A DNA stretch of 64,000 nt from G963675935 sp963719005 (GCA_963719005.1 CAVRAR010000010.1:124001-188000), one strand, 5' to 3'; shown: positions 36,350 through 47,566, counted from the stretch's first letter. Numbers and translations: made by a program. The notes: generated by a model from the letters alone, not told the origin.

Positions 36350-37717
36350 GATTGAGTGCCTCCTTCGGGGACAACGACCGCCGCGGACGGGTTCGTGCGC
36401 GGGCGGGTCATTAACAACAATAACGGCAGACTGACCATGCCCAACAGGGCATCAATGGCGAGAGTCGAACGGGTAGCCCAGCCTCGCGAGGCACCAGCCC
36501 TGCCAGGCGGACGTGTATACGATGGTGAGATTGACCATCGCCACATAAGCGGTGAACTGCGTCGCCGCCACCGCCGGCGTGCAAACGTCCATGAAAAGAG
36601 CCGAGCGTGTGGTATACACCAATCCCTGGAACGCGCTGATGAGGAGCGCAACGGCCCAGTAACTCACGATCAACAGAAGCGGCGCGATCGGGTGAAGCGT
36701 CCCGTTTTGATCGATCGGCATGATCCACCCGCGCTGGTACATGACGCAAGCCAGCCATAGCGCGGGCAGCGCGCTGCCAACGATATATAGGGCCAACGTC
36801 TTGCGGCGGCCGAACCGATCGGCGAGCAGCCCACCGACCAACGAGGCCGAGGCGGCAACCAGGATGGAGACGAAGGTCAGCAGCGACTGCTCGCGCTTGC
36901 TCATGCCGAACTCGACCATGAGATTCGTCCCCAGCGACAGCGACATTGCCCAAGCTCCGGCCGGAAGCAGCACGAAGACCAATCCCACCAGCGCCGCCCG
37001 CGACGCGCGGAAGGCATTGAAGGCCTGGATCGCGTAGCCGCGCACTTCGGCGGCGACGGCGGCCAAACCCCGCTCATAGGAAACGGCTCGAGTTTCCTTC
37101 GCTTCGCGCAACGGCAAAGCCACAAATAGCATGACGGCCAGTATGCTGCCGACTACGACCAGGAACAAATACGGGAACGGCGCGAAGGCGGAGAGCAAAA
37201 TCACGCCGGAGCCGCCTACAATCTGTCCCAGGTAAGCGCCGGCATACATCATGCCGTTGGCGGTTCCGCGTTCCTGGTCGGTCAGGACGTTGCAGGCCAA
37301 CGCGTTGACGGCGATCCGCTGCAAAGCGGCAAACAGATTCACCAACATGATTACGATGGTAAACAGCGTGAACTGCCGGGCAAAATCGATCCGCATCGCC
37401 GCCAGCAGGGCGACGATCATCAGCGCTTCGGTGCCGAGGATCCATCCCCTGCGGCGGCCAAAACGCTCGATGTAGCACAAATCGACCAGCGGTCCGAAGA
37501 GCCATTTCCAGGAGGCCGGCAGATAGACCGCGGCCACGAACAGAGCGATGTCGTCCACGGCCACGTTCCGCGCCCGCATCCGCATGGCAAGGAATATGCC
37601 CATAAATCCGATCAACACGCCGTCGATGAAATAGAACGAGAAGAAGGCGACGGCGCGGCCCCTGGCGCTGGCCAACAGGTTCGGATATGCGTTGCGGGTC
37701 TTTTCAAACATCTGCAT
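36331..37717 (-). CDS. MFS transporter, frameshifted near the C-terminus
   Basis: About 460 residues. Twelve hydrophobic segments are visible, with the MFS loop 2-3 region near FGPLVDLCYIERFGRRRGW and the second-half equivalent LADRFGRRKTLALYIVG. The frame ends early at 36452 (LGYPFDSRH); a one-base change there continues into the last helix LAIDALLGMVSLPLLLLMTR and a stop at 36331. The closest known type is the AmpG/sugar-like MFS group. It sits between a large alpha-mannosidase gene and the FmdE gene, so uptake of a sugar or sugar product freed by the hydrolases is likely but not shown. Confidence 0.8.
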
Positions 37718-37809
37718 CGTCTAATCGGGCAGTTGTGCCTGACAGTAGCCGCTTAAGGGACGAGAGCCAATGTAGCAGGCTCGCGCTGTGTGCCCTCCGG
37801 CTGTTTCGA

Positions 37810-40800
37810 TCATTTCTTCACCGCCGCCGGCGACACTTCGCGGCCGTCGGGCAGTACCAGCAGCAGCTCGCAAATCCGCACGATGCCGTCCACTTCGGGC
37901 CGCTCAGATCGTGGCAAATCGGCGGCGGGAACGACGATTCGGATCCCGTCGGTTTCAAGCGGCTGCGGCCAGGTGGTCAGGATGTCTTTCCGTGGGGCAT
38001 CCCGAACCTCGGCGACCGTTCTCCAGACGCCCTGGTGGCACAACTGCACCTGAAGATTCTTCTGCCGCGGAATGATCTCCCGATGGTCGCCGATGATCCT
38101 GACGCCGTTGATCTGCCGCGTCTTTCGCTCGGGAAACTCGATTTGCCACCACACGTCGAGCGGCTTGTCCTTGGTTCCGCCGCCGTAAGGCTTCGAGATC
38201 CAGGCATGAAAGGGATCGGGATTGCCGTCGATCGCCAACACCCGGCCATATTCGGGCGAATAGACCGACTGGGCAGTGATCTTCCGACCCAGGGTGACCT
38301 GCGGCTCGTGGCCCGTAGTCGTGATCGCCGCTTCATTGGAGAATGGTCCCCTCTGGCCCATGGCATCCACCGCGCAAACGCGGTAGAAGTATTCGCTGAA
38401 CGCCTCGACGGTGTTGTCCTGGTACATCATGTGGTCGAACTCGCGTAGGCGACGGTCGATGGGCGTGTGGCCGTAGGCGTTCGAGCCCTTGATGATCGCG
38501 TCGGCATCGACTTCGCCGATGCGAGTGTTCTGCCCCGGCACGAATCCCGGCGTGCTGGAACGGTGGATTTCGTATCGGATGACGTCGGATTCGCAGTTCG
38601 TGCGGAAGAGCAGGTTGACGTGATCGTGCTGACCCAAGGGGCTAATAAGAATCGCCGAGAGACGTTCGGCTCGGTTCGGCCGAGCGTTTCTCTCGCTCGG
38701 CTTCATCGTGGTCGCCTTGACGGCAGCCGACGCCGGGCTTTCATTGTTCCAACGATCGACCCACGACACGCGATAGTAATATGTGGTGTCCGGTTCGACC
38801 CGGTTGTTGATCCAACCGCCGAAGTGGAGCACCGGCCGATCGACGGCCGACGTGCCGGCGACCCGATTGACGAGGTTCAGCAGGCTTGGCCGAAAGTCGG
38901 GCGTTGTGCCGCGGTAGACTCGGTAATAGCCGATGCTCGCGGGAGGCAGGTCGGGGGCGGTCCACTTCAATGCGACCTCCATGTCGGAGAGCGGTTCCGC
39001 CGCAAGCGCCGTCGGGGACGCAAGCGCCGGCGGCTGCGATGCCAATCGGATCGTCTTAACGCCGAACGGCTGGATCGTGAACGCGACCTTGCCGCCCGGC
39101 GCGATCATCAACGGTCCGCGGTCTTCTTCAAGGAGGCTCGTCTCGATCGCAATTTCTGGCGTGCCGAAGAACGCTGCATGGAAGGAGGCCATCGTCGGTT
39201 TGCCCTGCGTCTCGACGAATCGCAGCACGATCCCCCGGCCATTCGCTTCGGCGGGCTTGATCGTTGTGCAGACCACATTCGGTTGATCGATGGTCAGGAA
39301 GCTCTTTGCTGCCTCAGGAAGCACACCGGTTTGCTTGCCTACAACGACTTTGGCCAGCAGCGGATTCATCGTCTCCCAGCCGAACTGGTCCGCCCGGCCC
39401 TCCTTCCAATCGCCCGCGTGGCTCCGCAGCGACCAGGTGAACCGCGCCGGCCCGGGCTGACTGAGCGGGATGTTGGTGTCGAACATATTGTCCATCAGGT
39501 AGAGATACATGCGGCTGTTGGCCGGCGGAGTCATTTGCATCTCGTAACAGTTGACCGGGTCGCCCGCGTTCAGGCGGCAGATGGGATTTGGACAAGAGCG
39601 CGGCCGGCCGTACTCGACAAGCGAACTTTCCGGGGCGGAGACGGTTACGCCGTAGCGCGGATTGGAGACGTCGCTGAAATGGCGGACGGCGTAATACGCG
39701 GTGCAAGCCCCTTGGAACAAGTCCTTGACCGGCTCCTCGACGCAGCCGGGCACTTCATGGTGGAAGCAGAAGTCGGGAATCGCCAGCGGAAGTGCGACGT
39801 AGACCGATTCCTTGTGCCGCACGTCTCCTTCGGTATCGCGGCAATTGCGGCCCGAGGGCGATTTCACCAGGTCGAGCACGAAATCGATGCGCTTCAGGTC
39901 GTTGTAAAGGATGACGCTTTGTTCGATCTTCTCCGCTCCCGACGGCCGACGCTCTCACGATCATTCGGGCCGAAACCGGGCCGGTTGAGCCGTGCAGCGC
40001 GGCCGAGTGCACACGATACCATTTCGAGCCGTCCATCGACCTTGGGCGTCTCATATCGCTCGTAGAGATACTCGTTGAACTTGTGCGGGGCCGCCTGATC
40101 GACCAGTTCGAACTTCAACTGCTTGTCGAAGATGCTCGCGATCGCGCCGGTTGCCGCATCGAATCGCACGCGGTAGAAACGATTCTCCAGCAAGCCGTTG
40201 TCGGCGGTCAGCGCCGCGGGCGTTGGGATTGCCTCCGCTACCGACACAACACGGAACGATTTGTAGCCCAGCGACGGCACGTCGGCGGCGACGAAGCAGA
40301 CTTCTTCCGCGTCGCGCTCGAAGGGAACGGCCTGCTGCGTCGCCGCGTCGATCAGGCCGAAGTCCGCGCCCAGATTCTTCGCCGAGATGCGCACCAGATC
40401 GGTGCGGGGATGATTGAGCGGGTTGAAGACGATCACCGTTTGCTCGGCCTGCGTCGCAATCAGCCCGGCCAGGCGGTCGAGGGCGTTTTGGCGAGCGCGA
40501 TCGGAGAAGTACTTCGCGTCATCGACCATTTCCCGCATTTCCGCCTGTTCGGTCTCGATTCGCTGAGTGTTCTCGCGGCTGCCGTCGAAGGCGTTGTCGG
40601 GTCCGTCGGTGTGCTCGTGATAGAGGAGCAAGCGATGGTAGGCCTGGTAGATGTCGGTCCAAGGATATTCGCCGCCGGCCAGCACCGAGGCGATCGTGGC
40701 GAACTTCTCCGCCGTGGGAATCGCCTCGCCCTGTCTTTCGCGCCTCGGCCAATACCCGCGCGGCGGCCGCGTCCTGGTCGGCCCATTGATTGTTGCCGTC

Positions 40801-42035
40801 CTTGGCGAACGATTTGATTTTGGCCGGGTCGGCCTGGGCCATGATGGCGTCGAAGAACATGTCCATCGTCGCACAGATCAGCCGCGGGTAGGCCCATTTC
40901 GCATTCCAATTGCGGATCTTGGTGGCGTTGTCGAGAGTGATCAGTTGGAAATCGGTGCCGTCTTGGCTAATCATGGCGTCGTAGGGCCACCGTCTTTGCA
41001 CGGCTTGATCGATAATCCTTTCAGATGGCGGCTTCGTCGGCGGCGTTAATGGAGTCCCAGTTCGTGCCGTAAGGCTGCGTATGCACGAGCACCCTGTTTT
41101 GAAGATCGCCGCCCGGACCCTGCCAATAGAAGACCGACTTCCGCGGAAGCCGGCCGGAAACACTCGGCGCAGCCGTTGTGGCCGTGGAAGAAATACGGCA
41201 CGCCCGCCTCGTGGCACATCGTGGCCAGCGGCCAGGTCAGCCCGACCACGTCGTCGATCTGGCCGGTCTTCATGGCGGGCACGCCGAGCAGATCGCGCGT
41301 GTGGCGGTTGGTCAGGTAGAACAGCCGCGCCAGCAGTTCGTGGCTCATCTGCTCGGTGTTGACCGTCGTATGGATGGCCCCGATCTGAATCCGCCCCTCG
41401 CGGATTCGCCGGGCAAGCTCGGCGGCGTCGGCCTCGCTGTGCGTCGCCAGAAAACTCGTGATCGGCTCGCTCGTTTCAATCACGTAGCGGAAACGGCTGT
41501 CCTCGTCCCATGAGTCCGTCTCGCGGCAGAATTGCAGCGGCCGCTCGATGTTCGCATGGCGGATGTCGGTCCGCAGCCGGTGCGGATAATTGCCGAATCC
41601 CAAATCGTGGTGCGAGTAGGAAACGCAGTAGATTTTCCATTTCTTCTGCGGCTGCAAGACGGTCTTCTTCACGTCGGCCGGTTGCCGCGCGTGCTGTGCA
41701 AACAGCTCGACGGTCAGCTCCGTCGGCCGGCTGATCTCCGCAACGCGAATTTCCTTCGTCGACGTGCCGGAAGCGAGCGAACCGAGCGACTGTTCATACG
41801 CTTGCGATCCGGTCACGGCGATCTTCACTCTGGCTTCGGTCGGGGCCGCCGAATTCTTCAGGCTCAAGCGGACGATCTGCCGCTGCGGCTCGCCGGCGTT
41901 CGCCTTCGGGAAAAGCGGCGTCGCTTCCACGTTGGTGATGCTCAACGACTCGGCCCGGACGCCAAGCGGCAGGGCGAGCGCCACTGCAACGAAGACTAGA
42001 CAGCGGCCCGATGCGGAAGGAGATCGCGTTTGCAT
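37810..42035 (-). CDS. secreted GH38 alpha-mannosidase-like glycoside hydrolase with FN3 and discoidin-like domains, frameshifted
   Basis: About 1,400 residues when joined; signal peptide at the start (FVAVALALPLGVRAES). The GH38 catalytic domain begins near residue 130 with YCVSYSHHDLGFGNYPHRL (His-Asp zinc pair), then AIHTTVNTEQMSHELLARLF, YFFHGHNGCAECFR, TQPYGTNWDS and AYHRLLLYHEHTDGPDNAFD. A beta region follows (FNPLNHPRTDLVRISAKNLG), then two fibronectin III-like domains (YYRVYRGTTPDFRPSLLNLV; YEIHRSSTPGFVPGQNTRIG) and an F5/8-type (discoidin-like) domain (VWWQIEFPERKTRQINGVRI). At least four frame changes (near 41130-41030, 40735, 39930). It would trim alpha-mannosides outside the cytoplasm. 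Confidence 0.78.
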
Positions 42036-42086
42036 GGTGATGTTGCTGATAGCGGATTGAAAGGGCCGGTGTTCTTGCCTGCCCCA

Positions 42087-44984
42087 TCAGGGTTTGTCTG
42101 GAGTAACCGTCATGCAGTCCAAAATCGAGCCTTCTTCACGATTCCGAATGATCAACGAGTGCTTGCCGGCTTTCAGTCGCTTCGCTTCGGTCTGAATCCA
42201 ATGCCAGCGGCCGAAGACATCGTCGTTTCCCAGCATTGTGGGCCTCCCGTCATCCCACGCATAGAAGAACGAGTTGCAGTCGCCGTTCTTCCAGAACACA
42301 CGGGCGTTCAAGCGGTAATTGCCGTCTCTCGGGATACTGATCTTGTAGGTTGCGTACCCGTTATCGAGCACTTCTCCGCCGCGTTCGCCGCGGCCCGAGC
42401 CGACCGGAGCAACGATGACGGAACCGCTTGCGGCGTCGCTTCTCGCCACCCTCGCCATGGGAGACGTGAGTTGTGCCTCCATCGCCACGAGGAAGATCGG
42501 TGCCGGAGCGTTCTCAAGCTCAAGCACCGGCACGACGTGGGATTCCTTCTCGTACCGCACCGCAAACTCGTTGCTGCCCGCTCGAAGGTCCGCGACAATG
42601 GTGTTGAGCCCCTCCGGCGTTTCGGAGAAACTCCGGGCTCTGGCTTTGACTTCGCTCGTTCCGGGAGCAAAAAGGCGAACGACGGCGAAGCCGGGTGGAT
42701 TGACATCCAGGTTCGCCCTGACCCACGAGCCGGCGGGAATGTTGATCGTCTTGTTAGGAGTTTGGCGACGAGCGTTGAAATCCCTGACCCAAGGCTCAAT
42801 GTCCCTCGGCCAACCGTCGGCCCGCCAGCGGATCGAAGTCGTGATGATCTTGCCGTCGCCCGATCTCCACGTCAGATCCTCCTCGGCCCAGGGCTTCATC
42901 TGTCGCGCGATTTCGATGTCCTTCTCGACTTGCGGCAGATACATCGCCCAGTCGAACTGTCCGACGAGCCACACCTCGTGGGTCACGTAGTGGGACTTGG
43001 TGATCTCGGCAAGATGCTTCCATTGATCCCGGGCTTCTTCGAGACACCTCACGGCGCGTAGCTTTACTCGCCGCGGATCCGTGGCTGAGATAGCACATCA
43101 GTTCCGTAGCCGCTATGGTCTTTTCGGCGTAGTAGCGGCCAAGCGACGCGGACGCCTGGAGATCAAGCTCCGTGCATTGCCACTCCTTGTTCCCTTTTCC
43201 GATCTTCGCCGCTGCCGCCTTAGCGTGTCTCTCGCTCTGAATCGCGGCCATGAGGAGCATCCTAGCACACGTTCAGAGGTCCCCGGACCTCTTTCGGAGT
43301 CCTGTTGACATTCGATGGCGACGCTACATAGTCGGGGATGTTCATCAACGAATCGTCGATCACGTTGTTGAAGATCCACTCGCGAATATCATGGAAAATA
43401 CCGTCCTCGCGGAAGTTCGGCTTCTTCATGCCGGCCGAGGTGTTCCACGCTGCCGACGTTGCCCTCGGGATACCAATCGCCGTTCATGTAGTTCCAGTGG
43501 AACGACGTGACAATCGGGATGATCTTGCTGGTGTATTTCAGGGCCAGGAAGGCATCTTTGCCGGCGGCGGCGCCGAAGCGTTCGGAAAAGCGGGCGATCC
43601 AGTAATCGTCCGACAGTTTCGGATCGTAGCCCATGCGTCCCCAGACGGCGAAGCGCATCCAGTTCTTCTCGAACTCGTACTTCCAATTGCGATGGGCGAC
43701 GGTCTGCGGCGTGTGGTAGCGGTCGGCGCCGGGGATTTCGATCTCCGAGCCGGTGACGAATCCGGCCGAATCCGGCCCGCCGCAGTTGGTCAGTGTCTTG
43801 GCGGCGAACTCCGGATCGCCCCAGCGGAGTTGGAAGATGCAGTCGTTCCGCAGATGCCAGAGGAGCTTGTACGGCTTGGGGTTTTGCGTGAGCCAGCCCA
43901 TCTCCTCGGGATGCGGCTTCGTGGACGAGTACATGTGCTCGCCGTTGAACTTGATGTCTAGGAGGATATCGCCCGGATAATTGGCCTTTTCGAGCATCGC
44001 CACCGTCTCCTTCGGCCGCGCTCCCCAGTAGCGATAGATGAACGGCATCTTCCGGCCGGTCTTGGCGAGCGTGTCGAGGTAGACGTCGCGAATCCACTCG
44101 GCGTTCGCCGCGGCCGACATCGGCATGTTCTCGCCGGGGCAGGTTCCCATGCCGGTCAGTTCCGGGTACTCGCGAAGCAGCTCGCGGATGCACTCCTTCT
44201 CGTAGTCGCGGATCAACGGGCTATCCTGCCCGTCCCGAACGTTGTGGGCTTTCCGGAAGCCCGGCGAGATGTGGATGTTCCAGGTCACGATGTAGGTATC
44301 GAGCCCGTGGTTCTTCGCCATCTGAAAGAGCTTGTGGAAGAAGGCGATGTTCTTATCGAGCCGGTCTTGTGAAAGAGTCGTCGCCTCGGGATACTTCTTC
44401 AGCCGCACCATCTGGTCGTAGGGATGCGAACTCCAGAACGTGAGCGTATTGTAACGGTTGTACGCCATGGTCCGCATGAATCGATCCCAGTAATCGAGAT
44501 CATAGAACCAGGCGCTGTTCTTCAAGTCCTCGTCCGACATGTAGGCGTTGCCCTTCAGCGGCGGATTGAACTTTATCGCCCGCACGGCCAGATAGGGGCT
44601 TTTGCTCTTTGTTTTGATCGACATCGGGCCGTTCATGCGTATCTGCTCGGCCGCGTCGAGCCCGCCGTACATGACCCCGCGCACGTCAGAGCCGCGAATT
44701 CGCACGGTTGTGGCGCCTGAGGCCTGCGAAACGTCGATCTTGAAAGATTCCGCCTTCGCATCGAGCTTGCCGGCGGTGGTCGGTGCTTCGAGCAGGATGT
44801 TGAGTGCCGCGGGGCCCGTTTCGGCGACGTCCCAGCCGGCTCTCTTCAGCTCCGACTCGATCTCGCCGGCCGCAAACGCCAGCGGGCCGGGCGCGTGCGG
44901 TGCGGAGATCTTCGCGATCTTCTCGGCGGCGAACGCTGCTGTGCAAGAACAGGACAATGCCAAGACCAGCAAGAGTGTTCTCAT
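42087..44984 (-). CDS. large secreted glycoside hydrolase-like protein (GH67-type N-domain), frameshifted
   Basis: About 965 residues joined; signal peptide LLLVLALSCSCTAAFAAE. The N-terminal domain (AFAAGEIESELKRAGWDVAE, then VRIRGSDVRGVMYGGLDAAE) resembles the N-terminal domain of GH67 glucuronidases and GH20-like enzymes. A TIM-barrel follows (YNRYNTLTFWSSHPYDQMVR; TYIVTWNIHISPGFRKAHNV; LTGMGTCPGENMPM; FIYRYWGARPKETVAMLEKA). The C-terminal half, in other frames, ends in a beta domain with FYAWDDGRPTMLGNDDVFGR. Frame changes near 43395, 43265 and 43070. It lies 51 bases before the GH38 gene on the same strand. Substrate not known. Confidence 0.7.
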
Positions 44985-45002
44985 GGCTATGCTCGACGTT
45001 TC

Positions 45003-45030
45003 AAATAGCCGGGGCCAACGGCCCGCGGAG
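45003..45030. repeat. half copy of the AATAGCCGGG palindrome
   Basis: AAATAGCCGGGGCCAACGGC then CCGCGGAG, matching the left arm of the family at 34970 and 49798 but without a clear right arm. It lies just upstream of the glycoside hydrolase gene start. Confidence 0.55.
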
Positions 45031-45193
45031 GAGTGGCAAGAGGTGTCGGCGGGAGATGCAATTATACCACGTCGCACCCCCATATTGCCACACCCCTTCT
45101 GCCAGCAGCGGAAAGCGATAGATATCAGAGACGGGGGCTGATAACGGCAATGGCCGAGATGGGGGCAGACGCCAATTCAGCCACTGGACTCGC

Positions 45194-45376
45194 CTACGAT
45201 GGCGAATCGGCCTTCGGCGGCTGTTCCGCCTCCTCTTCCTCTTCGGGCTCGGTCGGAAGGCGCTGCTTCTCGTCAAGCCAACGTCCCAGGTCGATCAACC
45301 GGCAGCGATCACAGCAGAACGGCATCGCCGAACTCGACTCGGGCGCAAACTCTTTGTCGCACAGGGGGCAACGCAT
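45194..45376 (-). CDS. yacG: DNA gyrase inhibitor YacG-like zinc protein
   Basis: 60 residues from ATG 45376. MRCPLCDKEFAPESSSAMPF then CCDRCRLIDLGRWLDEKQRL gives the four-Cys zinc finger (CPLC...CCDRC; the second pair is CDRC) and the IDLGRWL signature of YacG, which binds GyrB and inhibits gyrase in E. coli. The C-terminus is acidic (EPEEEEEAEQPPK). It is the last gene of the leftward chaperone cluster, 57 bases after the FmdB-type gene; a GCGAAGCCGCGAGCGGC palindrome lies between them. Confidence 0.85.
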   Translation of the reverse strand: MRCPLCDKEFAPESSSAMPFCCDRCRLIDLGRWLDEKQRLPTEPEEEEEAEQPPKADSPS

Positions 45377-45403
45377 GGGAATCGCATTCTTGAGGAAGTT
45401 TTT

Positions 45404-45420
45404 GCGAAGCCGCGAGCGGC
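45404..45420. repeat. GCGAAGCCGCGAGCGGC palindrome
   Basis: Same family as 12906-12922 and the units inside grpE; here between yacG and the FmdB-type gene. Confidence 0.55.
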
Positions 45421-45433
45421 CGTTCACGCGGCG

Positions 45434-45745
45434 TTAGTCCTTCGCGTTCTTCTCTTTGCCCTTCGCGCCGCTCTTCGGCTCACTTTTCGTTTCGCTTTTC
45501 GTCTCGCTCTTGCCGGCGGTCGCGGCGCCCTTCTCGGCGGCGGCGCCTTTCTTGTAGGATTCACTGCGGTAGTCGGTTTGATAAAAGCCTGACCCCTTGA
45601 AAACGATGGCCGCGCCAGGACCGATCAACCGCCGAAGCTTCTTCCGGCCGCATTCGGGGCATTTCTGCATCGGCTCGGCCTTGATCGAATGAAACGCCTC
45701 GAACTGATGCTGGCAGGCGTCGCAAACGTAGTCGTACGTGGGCAT
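45434..45745 (-). CDS. FmdB-family zinc ribbon protein
   Basis: 103 residues. MPTYDYVCDACQHQFEAFHS then KCPECGRKKLRRLIGPGAAI is the FmdB-type zinc ribbon (CDAC...CPEC), and FKGSGFYQTDYR is the conserved sequence after it. The C-terminal third is Lys/Ser/Glu low complexity (KSETKSETKSEPKSG). Named after a putative regulator of methylotrophic enzymes, but its real role in most bacteria is unknown. It follows grpE by 7 bases, so it belongs to the chaperone operon. Confidence 0.88.
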   Translation of the reverse strand: MPTYDYVCDACQHQFEAFHSIKAEPMQKCPECGRKKLRRLIGPGAAIVFKGSGFYQTDYRSESYKKGAAAEKGAATAGKSETKSETKSEPKSGAKGKEKNAKD

Positions 45746-45752
45746 GAGTTCC

Positions 45753-46352
45753 TCACTTCGGGGTCGAGACGATCACCTGACTGGGCCGCACGACGCGGTC
45801 GTACAATTGGTAGCCGTTCTGCGTCACCATCAGCACCGTATTGGCCGGATACTCGTCGGAAGGCTGCTGCATGACCGCGTGGTGAACGTTCGGATCGAAC
45901 GGCGCGTGCAGGGCTTCGATGCGCGTGCAGTGATGGCGTTTCAACACCTCGCCGAGCTGCTGGCTCACCATCTTGAAGCCTTCCAAAAGCGCGGCGGGGT
46001 CGGCGTTCTTGTCGGCCGCCTCGATCGCCCGATCGACGTTGTCCAGCACCGGCAAGAGGTCGCGCAACAGCGAGAGATTGGCATAGCGGCGATGCTCGTC
46101 GAGTTCGCGGGCCGCCCGTTTGCGGAAGTTATCCAGTTCGGCATGAGCGCGCAGCTCACGGTCCTTCGCGGCCGCCAACTCCGTGCGGAGCTTCTGCTGC
46201 GGATCGTCGCTAGCCGCTTGCGGTTTCGCACCGTCGGAAGCCGCTTGCGATTTCACAGCAGAATCCGCCGCTTGCGGCTTCGCGTCTTCCGGCGATGCAT
46301 GTTCGGCCGCCGGCTGTTCCGGGCCGTAATGATGTTGTTTGTGCTTGTTCAC
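45753..46352 (-). CDS. grpE: GrpE nucleotide exchange factor
   Basis: 199 residues. The coiled-coil (LRTELAAAKDRELRAHAELD then NFRKRAARELDEHRRYANLS) and the core LLRDLLPVLDNVDRAIEAAD and the C-terminal beta wing VLMVTQNGYQLYDRVVRPSQ are typical. GrpE swaps ADP for ATP on DnaK. The N-terminal 50 residues are disordered and hold three near-repeats (AKPQAA / VKSQAA / AKPQAA) encoded by a palindromic repeat. Its ATG overlaps the dnaJ stop by 4 bases (ATGA), so the two are coupled. Confidence 0.95.
   Translation of the reverse strand: MNKHKQHHYGPEQPAAEHASPEDAKPQAADSAVKSQAASDGAKPQAASDDPQQKLRTELAAAKDRELRAHAELDNFRKRAARELDEHRRYANLSLLRDLLPVLDNVDRAIEAADKNADPAALLEGFKMVSQQLGEVLKRHHCTRIEALHAPFDPNVHHAVMQQPSDEYPANTVLMVTQNGYQLYDRVVRPSQVIVSTPK
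46205..46290. repeat. three GCGAAGCCGCAAGCGGC units inside the grpE coding sequence
   Basis: On the coding strand the segment reads GCGAAGCCGCAAGCGGC, then a variant GTGAAATCGCAAGCGGC, then GCGAAACCGCAAGCGGC, each about 30 bases apart. Intergenic copies are at 12906-12922 and 45404-45420. Read in frame they give the A-K-P-Q-A-A repeats of the GrpE N-terminus. Confidence 0.8.
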
Positions 46353-47482
46353 TTTCCAAGAAACTCCTTCAACTTATCGAAGAAACCCTTTCGCGTCGGG
46401 CTGACGTGAGTATTCTCGATTTCGGCGAGATGGCGCAAGGCGGCCTCATGCTCGGCGGTCAGCGTCTGAGGAACCTCGATGACGACCTGCACCAGCAAGT
46501 GGCCGCGGCCGTGGCGCCGCGGGTCGGGCATGCCCTGGCCCTTGAGCGTGAAGACCTCGCCGCTCTGCGTGCCGGCCGGAATCCTCAATTCCTTGCAGCC
46601 GTCCAACGAGGGCACGTCGATCGTCGCCCCCAACGCCGCCTGCGTGTAGCTGATCGGCGCCTCGCAGAACAGGTCTTGCCCGCGCCGCTGAAACAGGGGA
46701 TGCTCTTTGACGTGGATGAAGCAATAGCAGTCGCCGGGCGGGCCGCCGTTCGGGCTCGGCTCGCCTTCCCCCGGCAATCGCAGCCGGCTGCGATCGTCGA
46801 CGCCGGCGGGAATATCGACTTTGCGCGTGACGGTCTTCTCGATGTAGCCCGAGCCGTGGCAGCCGCCGCACGCCTCGCGGATCACCTGGCCGTGGCCGTG
46901 GCACGCCGGGCAAGTGGTTTGCAGCGAGAAGACGCCGGTTTGCTGAATCACCCGTCCGTGGCCGTTGCAATAGCGGCAGGTTTCCGGCCGCGTGCCCGGC
47001 TTGGCGCCCGAGCCGCCGCAGGTTTCGCAGGCGGCATGACGTGCAAAGCGGACCGTCTTGACCGCGCCTTGAGCGGCTTCCATCAGGTCGAGTTGCACGT
47101 CGCAGCGGATGTCGCCGCCCCGCTGCACGCGGCGTCCGCGTCCCGGGCCGCCGCCGAAGATGTCGCCGAAGAATCCCTGGCCGAAGATGTCGCCAAAGGC
47201 GTTGAAAATGTCGGAGATGTCGTGGAACTGCGGCGCCCCGCCCCCCGCCAGGCCCGCGTGGCCGTAGCGATCGTACTTCGCCCGCTTCTCGGGATGGCTG
47301 AGCACCTCGAATGCCTCGGCCGCCTCCTTGAACTTCACCACGGCCTCCTCATCGCCGGGATTGCGGTCGGGGTGATACTGGAGTGCGAGCTTTCGATAGG
47401 CTTCGGAGATGCGATCCTCCGTGGCGTTGCGTTCCACGCCCAGGACTTCGTAGTAGTCGCGTTTTTCCGCCATCTTTGGCAT
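46349..47482 (-). CDS. dnaJ: DnaJ co-chaperone
   Basis: 377 residues (or 374 from the ATG at 47473, MAEKRDYYEVLGVERNATED, which fits the family better). J domain with HPD in LALQYHPDRNPGDEE, a Gly/Phe region (FGDIFGQGFFGDIFGGG), four zinc motifs (CETCGGSG, CRYCNGHG, CPACHGHG, CGGCHGSG) and the client-binding C-terminal domains. It delivers clients to DnaK and stimulates its ATPase. No full-length dnaK lies in this cluster; grpE follows. Confidence 0.96.
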   Translation of the reverse strand: MPKMAEKRDYYEVLGVERNATEDRISEAYRKLALQYHPDRNPGDEEAVVKFKEAAEAFEVLSHPEKRAKYDRYGHAGLAGGGAPQFHDISDIFNAFGDIFGQGFFGDIFGGGPGRGRRVQRGGDIRCDVQLDLMEAAQGAVKTVRFARHAACETCGGSGAKPGTRPETCRYCNGHGRVIQQTGVFSLQTTCPACHGHGQVIREACGGCHGSGYIEKTVTRKVDIPAGVDDRSRLRLPGEGEPSPNGGPPGDCYCFIHVKEHPLFQRRGQDLFCEAPISYTQAALGATIDVPSLDGCKELRIPAGTQSGEVFTLKGQGMPDPRRHGRGHLLVQVVIEVPQTLTAEHEAALRHLAEIENTHVSPTRKGFFDKLKEFLGK

Positions 47483-47566
47483 GGCCGGGTTGGGAATCGT
47501 TTGGGGGAATATAGTATTCTACCGCAAAATCCGGCGTTTGTTTAGCCGGCGAATTCCGAGAAAGCC

